The notes: a model not told the origin generated them from the letters alone. A stretch of 64,000 nucleotides of DNA from Branchiostoma lanceolatum (GCF_035083965.1 NC_089735.1:1123501-1187500); one strand, 5' to 3'; positions 43,801 through 55,300 are shown, counted from the stretch's first letter. Numbers and translations: made by a program.

Positions 43801-44231
43801 CTGATAGGAAATAACGGGTTCACAACAAATAAGATTAACATTTGAAATTCCATTTTGCCATGTACATGTATTGGGAATCATCACAGCAATGTGGGTAATG
43901 AACTGTATTTCTGTCTGTGCCATTTCAGTGTGAAATCAAGATACGATATTCTACACAAGATATTGTAGATTTATGAAACCAAGCCCTTAGAATATGCCAA
44001 TAGGTTTTGTAAACTCACCTATCATACTTTCATATGTATATTATATATAGTGTTATAATCTCCTGTCACGCCATAAAGATAAGGCCTGGAATACAAGTTT
44101 TGACTTGAAATAGTGATGCGGAACTTGTTCATTTTCAGAATATCTCTGAAGGACTATCCACACTGAAAATTGAAATCCTCTATATGCCCTAATTGAAGTG
44201 AAAGTGACCGATGTGGCTCACCTGTCTCCAT
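34339..44231 (-). CDS. TIR-CARD-ROC-COR-Death-FIIND-glycosyltransferase protein, copy 1 (14 coding exons)
   Basis: Coding exons, read 5' to 3' on the minus strand: 44222-44231, 43312-43800, 42730-42857, 41923-42163, 39749-41512, 39140-39399, 38710-38771, 38155-38384, 37679-37932, 37417-37554, 37026-37191, 36691-36804, 35054-36286, 34339-34826. All introns are GT-AG. The phases fit at every junction and the sum is 5577 nt, that is 1858 residues and a stop. Approximate domain residues are TIR 4-140, CARD 170-255, ROC 310-500, COR 520-740 with an extended C-terminal part to 877, Death 878-964, FIIND-like ZU5/UPA 965-1247, acidic linker 1248-1285, GT4 glycosyltransferase 1286-1696 and acidic tail to 1858 ending CSVL. 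The start ATG (METG) sits in a 10-nt coding exon, supported by phase and by the donor G/GTGAGC. The domains suggest innate-immune or cell-death signalling; the role is inference. No leucine-rich repeats are present, unlike most ROCO proteins. Confidence 0.88.
35054..36286 (-). CDS. copy 1 glycosyltransferase exon (GT-B fold, GT4-like)
   Basis: One intron-free exon of 1233 nt, about 411 residues. It starts SVLLVGDEFCTSKGGIST, the N-terminal beta strand plus glycine-rich loop of GT-B enzymes. Later come LKGHDLAAGA (the KG..L..A motif) and SRAEPFGLVGLEA, the EX7E nucleotide-sugar motif of GT4, followed by GVPVLISEHSGLAE. All the main motifs are present, so an active enzyme or a sugar-nucleotide sensor is plausible. 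The acceptor substrate is unknown. The nearest look-alikes I know are bacterial GT4 enzymes rather than animal Golgi transferases; there is no signal peptide or membrane segment, so it would act in the cytosol. Confidence 0.88.
36691..36804 (-). CDS. copy 1 acidic linker exon
   Basis: 38 codons, phase 1 at both sides, between UPA and glycosyltransferase. It contains DGDDSGLSTPTEP. The exon is diverged from copy 2 (51448-51552) except for the acidic DSG(L/V)S core, which resembles a phosphorylation-dependent degron but lacks the exact DSGxxS spacing. Confidence 0.7.
37026..38771 (-). CDS. copy 1 FIIND-like ZU5/UPA module (exons 7-11)
   Basis: Exons 38710-38771, 38155-38384, 37679-37932, 37417-37554 and 37026-37191. 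The ZU5-like part reads GKYLCRRTDLGVV and then VGPLFSIQCE...LLPHVLHLD, closely like the FIIND of NLRP1/CARD8 (GPLFDI...LPHF). The next exon has VVHVVG, matching the conserved His of the autoprocessing site, and later KGSLFGVVG, where FIIND proteins have SF/S. The nucleophilic Ser appears to be Gly, so self-cleavage is doubtful. KVYIVSN matches the start of UPA (LYLVPSD). The rest of UPA is weakly conserved. Confidence 0.7.
39140..39399 (-). CDS. copy 1 Death domain exon
   Basis: 86 codons, one exon. The pattern LYQVSRAVGEEGQLW...LGQELGL...AFQMLKAW...KPDLAAAVQRVY fits the six-helix Death domain, including the tryptophan in helix 5 and the helix 2 LWIRLG region. It is joined in phase 1 to ROC-COR and in phase 0 to the FIIND part. 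A homotypic partner is expected but not known. Confidence 0.8.
39749..41512 (-). CDS. copy 1 ROC-COR GTPase exon
   Basis: One 1764-nt exon, about 588 residues. ROC GTPase: P-loop GLTEAGKTS (about residues 318-326), switch II DFGGHQ (about 366-371), and GTKVDL for guanine recognition. COR: LSYLHVTGQILFY, DPTIILTLFKQIFR and LLPLMKHFGLCYSG are diagnostic for the family (MFHAS1/LRRK/ROCO). No kinase or LRR is attached. The open frame runs some 20 codons upstream of the acceptor; that part looks hydrophobic but is intron. Copy 2 has an exon of exactly the same length. Confidence 0.92.
41923..42857 (-). CDS. copy 1 CARD, split over exons 3 and 4
   Basis: Exon 42730-42857 gives LRFPCWMALGNTRAFLADN and LTRLEQENQLSPTEVQ. 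Exon 41923-42163 gives TPVSRGERLVRMLQNSGRQE and DWLARVLREEGQDFLVEEM. Joined, they follow the CARD pattern: helices 1-3 with L..L.....LS..E, then R...L...L......F...L...G...L...M. The internal intron is phase 0. The exon 4 end is a Gln-rich spacer leading to the GTPase. Confidence 0.75.
43312..43800 (-). CDS. copy 1 TIR domain exon
   Basis: 163 codons. GPRVVLLHAAEDEEFVRRLV is strand A plus helix A of a TIR fold, YSLHRTDIFRQQ is the box-2-like region, then DVSRAQLTSAL...LVVPVISRHLL (helix B and strand C) and RYVIWLDQN (strand D). In NADase TIRs a catalytic Glu follows the strand C loop. Here the segment is TVGLETAV with Gly at that position and a Glu two residues on, so catalytic competence cannot be decided by eye. 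A homotypic adaptor role is the alternative. Confidence 0.78.
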
Positions 44232-44340
44232 GGTGATTGACAGTTGTGATGTCAGAACAGGAGAGTTAGGCGCCCGGTGTGATGAGACGGACAGACGACA
44301 TCCCGGACTGCGGTGTGTCTACTCGGGCGGAAATTAAAAA
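44222..44340 (-). promoter_or_regulatory. start exon and proximal 5' region of copy 1
   Basis: ATGGAGACAG at 44222-44231 followed by the donor GTGAGC. Upstream on the gene strand the sequence is moderately GC-rich, without an in-frame upstream ATG close by. No TATA box is seen. Confidence 0.5.
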
Positions 44341-44484
44341 GGAACGATAACTATACGATTTTCGGCCCAAAGACATTCAGACGACGATGTAGTATACTAG
44401 TACAGTAGTGCTCATGCCAATGAAATCCAGAGAGAGTGCAGATTTCTGATGGCCGGGTTTCCTTTCAGAGAAGATTGAGTTGTC

Positions 44485-44640
44485 AAGTCAATCTTTATTT
44501 CTGTATCATTTGTTATTATTTGACAGTTTTATTGTTACTATGTATTACTATGTATTGGGTTAAACCCCCCAGGAATCTTTGAAAAACGCCTCCTGCAGGC
44601 GATATGTATTCCTGGGTTAACAAAATAAACAAACAAACAA
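44485..44640 (+). mobile_element. LINE/SINE-type 3' tail with (AAAC)n end
   Basis: Contains a small hairpin (CGCCTCCTGCAGGCG) and GTTAACAAAATAAACAAAC followed by AAAC repeats to about 44645. Such simple-repeat tails mark non-LTR 3' ends. There is no coding part. Confidence 0.55.
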
Positions 44641-44649
44641 ACAAACAGT

Positions 44650-46545
44650 ATTGAATGAGGGAGATTACTACTGCTGGTGTAAAGTACACCTATTTGATTG
44701 ATGTTGATAGGATTATCTATTTATATCTACTAGTATATAGCCGGTATATAAAAACTCAATATATCTGTATTTAGATCAATTTACGAGTGCATTTCTTCCC
44801 TTGACCTCACACGCCGACCGCTGGCGCGGATGTACTTTGGACGTGTGGACCTTGGAACGGGCGTGTCACACACGGATTATATAAAGTGCGTCGCCATTTT
44901 GTGTCGCACATGAAAGTAAAGTTATGGTAAGTTATACCCTTTGCAATCTTTGATGCCCAAACTTCCCTGCCTTGAGCGCTTACTACAACAAAACGAGTCC
45001 GGCAACTAAACATATACATTTGAAATTTGAGTAAGTCCGAATCCCTTCGTGTTGGAAAGTAAAGTATGGGATTTGATTTATAGTCAGCGTGCTCATTACC
45101 GAAGATGAACAAGAATATACTTTTACCAGCAGACGAACGCCCAACGTCGTTAAGGTTCATCTACTGCTACTTTTGGTTGTAGTTTCGGACATACATACTA
45201 GTAAAGGATATAATGGTCCAAAGGGATAGCCTTATTACTCATGTGAGGAAAACAAAAATTTACATGATATATAACTTACATGGCATGTAACTTAAAACGT
45301 TAACTCATCAAAAACTGAACTAAATTTGTGTTTTAATGTTTACGGTTACCTAGTCTGTTCACCTTACCTGTGCCCAGGTGTGTTCTGTAAAGAAAATGTC
45401 CGCCCAAGAAAAGGGACAAGTTTAAAGTTCATGGGGGTAGGGGCAGGTTGTAGAGGATCTAGAACCTGCAAACTTGTAATTGTCTAGTCGTAACAACAAT
45501 GTAACGTTACATTGTACTTTTTGTTTATACTGTGGGAACAAAACAACGTGTTGTCTCTCTTCTCGTTGAAACGTGTTTCACAGGAAAAAGGTTTTTCAAA
45601 GTTTACCCCCGAGTTGGTTCGTCCGACGTTAAACTTTAACCACGTTTGTCAAAAATGCCAACATCAGCAAGTTGTTTTGCACCCGGTTCATTGCAGCCGT
45701 GTAGAAGCGCCGACTGGCGTTACTTTAGTGAAGCGCAGACCGACAAATCATTGCTTGTAGTTTTACAGCAAGCGCGCGTTTGCTACGTGCGGTATGCAAG
45801 TAAATTGTTACTTTAAAATTGAAACAAAGGCGTAAGGACGGGAAATCTACATTACAGTTTCTTCCTAGTGTCCTATTTCCCCATTACCGTTCATATGATG
45901 CTCCGTCTGTGGGTCGCTTCTAGGCGAAAACATTGAAGAGGTTATAGAAGGACGGGTTCATTGAAGTGAAGGGGGTGCAGGTTCGTTACAACGTGTAAAA
46001 GAACGCCCCTACAATACACCGCAAGCTGATGTTCAACAACTCCTTGATGTCTACCTTAATTAACTTAACGATGGCTTTGTTACAGCTATCAAAAGCTTCT
46101 GTATGACGCACTTGGTTTGGCCTTGTGTACGCCATTGGTAAACACTTGTCGCGCCACCAGCGGTCCCACCTTTGTGCCGTGGCGACGCATCTGGTGGTGA
46201 CCTCGGGGTCAACCTACCAGCATGGCGTGTTGTTGGTTTGCTTACCTGGCGCAAACACGTCTGCTCAAAAATAGTCCTCGCTGGACTTTGCTGCTAGGCC
46301 GGAATGGCTGTCTTGGATCTAGTTCTTTGTTGCCGTCTCCTACCAAGCATCTAACTTTGTGGAGAAACTGTGCATCGCACTACAGAAATAAATACAACTC
46401 AGCTTCAGGGCATTGGATTGCATGGCTATTCAATTCCCTTGGTTTGTTGTTGTGATTCAAATGCAATATACGCCTAAAGCTGGTACAAGCGATGCAAGTG
46501 CTTGACAATAAACTCAATTTTATATTGAAGTTTTCTCGGGTATAG
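44650..46545. other. intergenic between the two multidomain gene copies
   Basis: No supported gene. Frames up to 117 codons (around 44807-45160) show no domain. I see no sequence similar to the start exon of copy 1. Confidence 0.45.
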
Positions 46546-46559
46546 AGGTTCTTTTTTCA

Positions 46560-46866
46560 ACAACCAGGTAATCTTACCTGCTGACGTTTCGGTATCTGTC
46601 AGATACCTTCTTCAGAGCTTCTGACTGGAGTGCTGCTTCTCACCGCTATAAGTAGCCGATGTAGGTGGCGCTTTTGCGGTGAGAACACTGTCCCAAATGC
46701 AGCTGAGTTTGTATGCCCCCTCGTCTCGGTTCATCACCGGTGCTGTCTTCCTTATCCAGACCGCCTCCTTAATCCACCGGGTGCGTCTGTTGTCCTCTCT
46801 GCCGATGACCTTGGCCCCCTCCCAGTCAATGATGCAGTTGTGTCTGGCAATGTGGTCAGTGATTGC
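46560..46866 (-). mobile_element. Penelope-like retroelement fragment (C-terminal part)
   Basis: The minus strand encodes HNCIIDWEGAKVIGRED then RTRWIKEAVWIRK and NRDEGAYKLS, the typical end of the Penelope-like polyprotein behind the GIY-YIG region. It is followed at 46560-46640 by the GCTGACGTTTCGGTATCTG terminal motif. The upstream reverse-transcriptase part is missing, so it is an old truncated fossil. The terminal motif recurs at 2830 and 7885. Confidence 0.8.
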
Positions 46867-46899
46867 CGATTTTTTGTCTACTTGCTGTGCTTGTCTTTT

Positions 46900-49245
46900 C
46901 GTTTTCTCTCTGTGTTCGTTCCGTGCTGGTAATGTTTTGTTTGAAAGAAGAGCTGGCGTAGTTCATGTACCGGTCAGACGACACAATCATCGTCTTGAAA
47001 TTTGTTGACAATGTTGATAATGCAAGTTGATGTTGATGAACAAGTATCACGTAACTCCGCATAAAGAAGCTCATGTGCATCTGAAAACATTTGAAGCTTT
47101 TGTATCACTGAAATGTCATTTCCGAGTGATGATTTAGCAGATTCAGTAGATTTGGGTCCATTATGCATTCCTTGTCTCACTCTCCTGGTCAATTATCAAG
47201 TAAAAGCCACTAGCAACTTTTTTTCCTTAAAGTGATGTAACAGTTTATAACAAATGTCTGATGATTATGCAATCGCAGGACGTTTTCCAACCAGTGTTGT
47301 GAGAAAAAGAATATCTAAGTACTTGGTCATATGTCTTATAAATCATGTAGTCAGACTCTACTGAAACGATGCATATTACCTGTTACAGTCACGGGTCGTA
47401 CCTTGGTTTCGGGGATGGATTATATCTTCTCGTGAAAGACCATCTGGTTGGACACAACTCCCGTACTTAAAACCACAACGTAAATTATAATTTTCGTGCC
47501 TCTACATCTTTTTCTGCAATACTGCTGACATAACTCCCATCTTATACCTCACGGAAACTACAGTTATTGCTGATTGGACGCGGTAGGAGCCTAAGTCACG
47601 TGACAGAAACAGGCTGTAGAACGCCTACCGGAAACTTCGGTCTGAGACCCTCCGTCAGGGTTCGAGTCCAAAGATCCTGGATGTAACTATTCGTTACCCT
47701 TTATTCTCTAATGATTGCTGTAAACTTCTTGTTATGGTCAGGATTGGTATTAGAGCGTGCACGTCAAGCAGTCTACGTAAAAAAAGAAGCCATGGCGTTC
47801 AAGTGAGGTGAGTAGAGCCATATCCCGCTTTGTAGAACTCGTCTTTTCGAATTCATGACTACTAAATATCACAGAATGTGAATCTATAGGGATTGTAACG
47901 AACTAATATAGTCCAGTGTCGGCTTGGGTATGTGCTTCCTTTCAAATGCCAGAACTCATAGATGCACAACCTCAGTTACAGAAATTAGTAGCCCTTGATG
48001 TTTAGCCATGAGAAGAGTCCGATAGCTTTTCAAGATGTTTACGATCCACATAGAATACGATAATATGTACAATACTGAGATACAGCTGACATAACCTCCA
48101 CCCAGTACATAAAAACGGTTGTGCCTGTTGCCGACTGGGTGTGAGAAATGTAGAGCTTCGCGTTTTAACCAGCAGACTGTGCAGCCTGTGTGACCAATGT
48201 GGCTGTTTAGGACAACAACTGTATATCAATCTCCTGTATGCCCTCCTCCGCCTTATGTCTGCAAGGACGGAGATTATCTTTTTCTCTTTATGGTAAGAAT
48301 AAGAAGTAAGAAAGTAACGTTGTGTATTTACCAAGGATTTCCACACGAAGTTTTAAATTTTGTGTGACAGTCGCTCTTCCTTGAAGTTCGTGCTCTCAGT
48401 TGGAGTGAAGTAAATATGAATTACGTCTCCTGCCACGTGGTACATATGTTTTGAACATTATTTTTCACAACTAATGTATCAAGTGACGTGATCTGCTTAT
48501 ACAGTTCATAGGCTATTTCTATCAATCTTCAATCCCAGCCCGACAGTTGTAAGTTGTTTTAATGGCTTTAGACTCAAACGTCTACCAACTGTTCATCGTT
48601 GAGACATGAAATATGGTGAGAACAAACAGAGATCAAGAGCAGAGTTTTATTCAATCAAAGATATTGACAATAGTACTAAAATGTCTAAACAAATAATACT
48701 TTTAAGTGAAGCATATACATTAGGACTTCTATCAATAGTGACATGTTTATGACGTTAGGTCCGTACATGTGAATGACTAAAATCACTATACTGTGTAACA
48801 ATGAACGACTCAGTTTATAAATTTAAGAAATGAAATTGTTCTGGACGATATGTTAGATCCTATCCGAAATATTATCATTTTCATGCATTCAAATGAAACA
48901 TTTCTAAAAGTATGCAGCATACAGCATTTGTTTATTAGCTTGGATGCCTACGACGAAAAGTCCACTTAGTTCTTTGTGTGCATTCAAATTTAGCAGTCCA
49001 GGGTTGTGACATAAATCAAATGCGTCTTTTTAAAGGGTAAATCGTAGACAAAGTATAATAAAATGTTTCCAATCAAAACAGTATCTGGTTCTAGTGCATA
49101 CAAAAAATGATGTCTTCATTCTGACCGCACTTTGCATTTGCAAACCTCGATTAAGATACCTTGATTAATCAAACTGTACATTGACTACAACCCACTAGAA
49201 AATATTCTATTTAAATTGTATGACTCACAAGTTCCTTGTTGTCAT
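46900..49245. other. intergenic and 3' flank of copy 2, no other gene
   Basis: No supported gene. A GGTTCGAGTCC B-box-like motif near 47650 has no convincing partner. AT-rich 3' flank of copy 2 from about 48640. Confidence 0.45.
48646..48651 (-). terminator. candidate poly(A) signal of copy 2
   Basis: TTTATT on the plus strand, AATAAA on the gene strand, about 600 nt after the stop at 49253. Confidence 0.35.
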
Positions 49246-49252
49246 CAGAACC

Positions 49253-49308
49253 TCAGTCCGAGTCATCAGCTTCAGAACCTCCACCCTCCGCTTTGGCACT
49301 GGGGTCGG
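49253..49308 (-). CDS. copy 2 short last exon
   Basis: 18 codons including the stop. Acceptor TACTTCACAG, phase 1, reading DPSAKAEGGGSEADDSD. Unlike the 162-codon tail of copy 1, it is short and acidic and has no cysteines. Support is the in-frame acceptor; transcript data would settle it. Confidence 0.6.
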
Positions 49309-52300
49309 CTGTGAAGTAGGTGTGTTCAAATGATGAGCAATGTTAGTACGGACAGCAATTGGTCATCGTATAGTGTTTATATACAAGACAATTACATCTA
49401 TATTGTTAATGGAAGCATAAGAAATCCAAACATACATGCAGCCAAAGAATTTATCTTTGAAATAAGTTATAGTTTCTCACCAGTGATGCCGCAGGCCTGT
49501 AGGAACTTCTGGTGAGACTCTTCCCAGTACTTGGAGGCCAGCAGTTTCTCCCTGAAGGCGCGTGCTTCCGCGAACTCTGACCTGGCGTTCTTGAGGACAT
49601 CCTCGATTCTTTCTGCCCACTTCTCTGCATCCCCGTCGGTCGCGGTGTCTCCCTTCATCTTGACGATGCAGTGGCGGAACTTGGGCTGCCCCAGCCTGTC
49701 TGATAGCTCCTCTATCAGCTCTGCGAGTCCCGAGTGCTCAGAGATGAGGACGGGAACTCCGGCCGCGATGGCCTCCAGGCCGACCAGTCCGAACGGTTCG
49801 GCCCGGGACGGCATCAGTACCAGGTGACAGTTCTCCATGTCTCGGCGGATCTCCTCTTGAGTGCCGTACGGAAGCAGTGTTGGTTTGACTCGCCCGGATC
49901 TCAGCTTCTCCTCCAGGATTCTCTTGCTCTCTTTGAAGTCGTTCTCATCGATGCCGCGGACTCTCAACCTCAGAGTGTACTCACCGTCAAGACGTTCTGC
50001 CACCTTGTCCATGGCTCCTGCGGCCAGGTCGTGACCTTTCAGCATCTCCACATCCCGCACCCTGCCACTGGACAGAACCGCTCTCTCTGGCTTTCGGACG
50101 TTTTCACTTTCTTCATCAAAGCTCACATTTGCTTCTCTGAACACCTTTGAAGGCTCAGGCAGGAAGATGTAGTGATCCACGCGATTCCGACGGAGGAACC
50201 TGTCGTAATGGCGGTGAATGCGCGCTCCTACCGAGAAGACGACATCAGCCTTGCCGATGTCTTCCTGGATGCTTGCTTCCTTCCTCCCCATACCCAGGGC
50301 CTTCTCGTCACTCTTGTAGTGCTCTGTCTCCTCTGGCGCCACGTGACCGAACATGGCGAGCTTGGCGTGTGGAAATCGCTCTTCCTTGATCTTCCTGGCT
50401 GCTCTGCTTGTGACGTCAACATGGCCCACAATGCAGCAGATATCCGGTGGAATGTGCGGAAAGTGATGTTTGTGGTACACAGTCAGCCACTCTAAGGACG
50501 GCTTCGCGCTGCTGTCGGCATCAAGGCAAGGTTTGAGGAGTTTGACTTCGTCTCGTTCAGCATCCCTCTCATCTTGTTCAGTTGCCTCCAACACGGTGGC
50601 GTAGACCTCGGCGCCCGCGGCGGTGAGCATGCGCGCGACATTCAGGTTGATGGTGGAGATCCCGCCCTTCGATGTGCAGAATTCATCTCCAACCAGCAGG
50701 ACTGATCTTCTGGCTGGAGTAGAATCTAGTAAACAGAGGAAAGGTAAAGAGGTTGGTATAGCAGGTTTCATTAACTACTGCTTCTTCTAAAGGCAAATGG
50801 AGGGAGCAGGAAAGCATAAAAGCACCAAACCTGCACTAGCAAAACGGACAAAGGTTGAAAACTAGCTATGTGAAATGTTTTTGAAATCTATGACCATCAT
50901 CTATGTTGTTATTTGGCTGTTTAGCATCAGACATGTAATGATTGATTTCCAGGCTTTTCGATAAGCAGCACCTATAAAATGATTGGCTTTCATTGTTCAT
51001 ATTTCCATATGAACTCTTACAATGAAATGTTTTGACAATTTTCTTGATTCCATGTAAAAGTTGCCAAAAACAATATCCTTCTACATTTTTCGTCACAACA
51101 ATAGAATAAAACTCTATTTTATATGACGAATGGATATCTAGAAAAATTGGTTCATCTTTTGAAAAGAAATGATTTGGAAACATTCCAATTGAATCAGCCG
51201 CTCAAGCCTCACCTGCTGTGGTTCCCACGGTCTCTATCGTGACTGGAAGTCGTGCGCCAGTTGGGACCGCACGTGGCGTACGCTTACCTGTTGGACACGG
51301 CATAGTTTGTAGCAATGCAATGTTCCTGACTTTATCTGCTTTATTAGATTTGTTTCGGTTCGCAGTCAAGGTGCAGAAAAAATCTATGCCATTGATCTAT
51401 GATACAAAAAGTATTGCGCCAGATGTGAATAAGTGGAACTTCTTTACCTAAGTAGGAAACTGTGTCCCGTGTGTCTGTATCAGCTCCGTCTGCCTCCGAA
51501 ACGCCGCTGTCACTGTCATCTGTAGCAGCTGCACCTTCTAAAGCTTGGGTACCTGCGGTGTGGACACAGTGGTTTACATAAATGGTCGAATCAGTGTTGG
51601 ATATCTTCATCCGCTACGAATTACTCCAGAGTGGGGCGTTTTGATGAAAAAGTGGGTAGCGACAGACAAAAAAAAAGAACATTAAAATGTCCTGAATGCA
51701 GATTTGCCTATGAGTTCCCTAACTTAAAAGCAAATTGTAGCCTTGTAGCAAAATCCTTTCAATAAATCTTGCCAAATGATCTTTTCTTCCTGTACTTAAC
51801 TAGCGCCAGCAAAAATTACAAATCACTTCTATGACCTTTAGTTGGTATGAATCTGCAGACAGTCTGGTCAGCGTTCTTGAGGTGCAGGTCGAACCGAAGC
51901 TTGGACCTCTGTGCTCTGCCGTACTTCCTGGCGTCCACCTCCACACGGAACTTCTTGTAGTATTGCCCTGTCTCGAACGTGTCGTCAAACTCAAGACCCT
52001 GCAATGGTTGTAGATGTTTACAAATTTTCTATCATATTATTACATAAAGTTACGTGTATGCTTACGTTTTCCACATGATGGGCAATGATCATTCTCAGGC
52101 TATGTAAACACTGATTTGAGGGACGCTACATACATTGTTAAACTAGATTAGAAACAATGTAACTGGCTCATTTGTTAAGCAGCGATACAGCAAGGAATCT
52201 GTTCTGAACCTCTTCAGGTCGTGTCAGCACGTCGACGTCTGCTCCATTTTTTGCTGTCACCTCCAGGTGGTACTCCTCCCCCAGCTTCAGTACACACTGT

Positions 52301-55300
52301 TCAGGGTCCCAGCTAGAGTAGCCAACCTTCCCCTCCAACTGCTGCAGATACTTTACTCATGCAATAGCCAACGAGAAACGTTTAGTAAACGTGATGTTTT
52401 CAATGTATTTACATAATTGTTTTCAATGCAGCATTAACATAATAATTTTATTACAATGGAATAAATGAAGAATTCTATTGTCCTGTTCATTGGTTGCTTG
52501 ATTGTTATGCCGGACATAGAAGTGTTGTTTATGATGGGATTGATTGTGGCATTATCCTACATTTCGTCTAACGTTGTTATATTTGATCTGTGTACACATT
52601 CTCAGCTAATCTAATCTCCAAGCAGATAGTCTCCATAGCAGGCTTTGAACCGGCTTTTTGGGGGGCTAAATAAGACACTTTTTTGCAGCCAGCCCGTAAC
52701 TATCAGCCACCCCGTAACCATTTACCGGCGATATTCACCAAAAAGGCCGGTTCAAAGGCCGCTATGGAGGCTACCAAGCAGACCCAACGGTATGACCGTA
52801 TCCAACTGACAGAAGGAGTTTATATTGCCGACGGTGCCTGACAGTTTTCCTGGCTGACTGGAGCTTCTACGATTTTAGCACCGTGGAGATCTGCTTAGAG
52901 ATTAAGATAATCTCCAATTGAAGCTAACGCAAACAGTGCACTACTGCTGGCAATAATACCTTACCTCTACCATCATCACAACATTTGAGATTGTGCTATT
53001 GTCCTGCATTTAGTCCTATACTGTTGGGTAAGCGAATTTTGTACAAACTCTTCCGCTAATATATAATTGAGCCTAACGTAAATCAGAGCGCTGACAAAGA
53101 CACCTTACCTCCACCATGAGCACAACATTGGAGATGATGTAGACGTGCAGCTGGAAGACCGAAGCAAAGTTTGCCGGCGCGAACACCACACACAGGCCGT
53201 TCCTGCGCAGGTCCATCCCCAGGACAGTTCTCACCACAGGACCGAACTTGCTGCCCTTCCGGAACCTGGTGGTGAGGTGGGAGGGGCTGATGTCAGACAC
53301 CGTCAGGAGTTCTTCCGTCTCTCCAGCTACGTGCACGATCGCCAAGTCATCTGGACTCAGTGCTAAATAATAAGACAACATTGTCTTGATAATAATACTA
53401 AGTTCTTCACGTTTTACACATTCTTTTTTGACCAAGATGTCAACCTTATTTCTAACCTTATAACTGGCTTACCAGCATATGTATAAGTAGAAAAATAAAA
53501 CTTTACGTAGAAATAGCGGTTATTGTACGTGTACCTGTGTCTTCATCCAGGTGCAGCACGTGCGGCAGTAGAATGTCCACCGGCCCCTCTACGACCTCAC
53601 ACTGGATGGAGAAGAGCGGACCCACTGGCATCCATTCCCCCACCTGCTGCCAGCTGTCGGACCAGTTCGCACTCCTGTAGGTCACGTGCAGCGGGTAGGG
53701 CGTCACCACGCCCAGGTCGGTCCGTCTGCACAGGTACTTCCCTTCACCTGGCAGCCGGAGGGACCTGAGGAGATTAACACAGGTATTATGAAGCTCATTT
53801 ATGACACTGGAAAAATGAGTAACATTTGTTCATTTATACAGCCATGTATTGATGAGATATGACAAAGATTCTCTTTATTGAAAGGTAAACAGAGTAAGAC
53901 GTTTGTATAGTATCTGGTGATGCTGGACTTTTAACGTTTCAACTCACCATTCTCCGGCGTCTCCGGCAATCTCAGGACTGACCTCTTGTATCGGCAATAC
54001 TTCACGGTATTCCTGGATACACGGAATAAATATTGGTGAAATTGCTGATATATTATATTTGTGGATATTACAGTACCAAGACAAATCACATATGAGTATT
54101 TATATAAAGTAGCAATTACCCGAAGATCTTCATAAAATAATGTGTTTGACTATTTGAATCCATCTGTTCCATCATGCTCAGTTAGTCATTAAAACCGAAT
54201 AATTCTCCTCTCCAATAATCTGCCATTTATTCCTGAGGTATACCATAGGATTTAAATATATGTATGGCAGGGGTTTGTCAATTCACCTTATACACCCCCT
54301 GTACAGCTGCAGCCAGGTCCGGTTTGCCGAAGTTCTGCAGTGTTTCCTGCAGCTGCGGCAGGTAGTGGAGCGGCCCGTGGGGGGTCTTGGTGAGCCACGC
54401 CTTCAGCATCTGGAACGCCCGCTGGGTGTCCCTGGACCCCCGTATGTTGTCCAACACGGCCCTGTTCAGTCCCAGCTCCTGTCCCAGCCGGGTCCACAGC
54501 TGCTCCTCCTCACCAACAGCCCTGCTGACCTGGTACAGACGGTTGTCTGGAAATAAAGGGAATTAATTTTGTAGGAATACACAAGTCGTAAAACATACAT
54601 GTATCTATTTAATGTTTTCCCACTAGATGTTTATGTTCGATGACAAAAGGACAATATGTTGGAGATGAGCACCTTTTTTTTAAAATTCGGCTCAGGAACA
54701 TACTACATGTATTCGAATGAGTTTAAAAAAGTGGTTCATGAGTCTACAACGCATCTATGAATATAAGACGTTCCTTTCATTTAACTAACTATAGACAATA
54801 TGAGGTTCCCTGATAACTTTATGCAAAAAAAGGCTGTCGTACTTACCGATGAAGTACTTGCCGATGGCGTCCTCCGTCGTCCTGTTGACAGGAAGCTCGA
54901 GAGGCCGTTCCCAGTTTCCTTCAGACATTCTCAACAAATCACTCGGCGCGTGACGCCTCAGAGCTTCTATAGTGAGCGACTTTGTTGTTCCTCCGCTTCC
55001 AACACTGTTACTGAAGCACAAGGCAGGAAACTCGTCCCAACAGGCCTCTATCACCTTCGCTACCGTCTGAGCCTGGCGCCACGCCTTCTCCGGCTCTCCC
55101 CGGATCCGGATTTCTTCTCTCTTACGGAAATGGCGGTACATGACGTCTTCTGAGCTCTCTCCTACATGAACGACAACTGTATCCTTGGCGAGAAGACGGC
55201 GTGTGGTCTGCTCCATGGACAGGATACGGGAGACTATGGTTTCCGGTAGACCCAGAGGAGGCTCTTGGTTGTACTCTATAGTAACAGAAATCTCCTCTCC

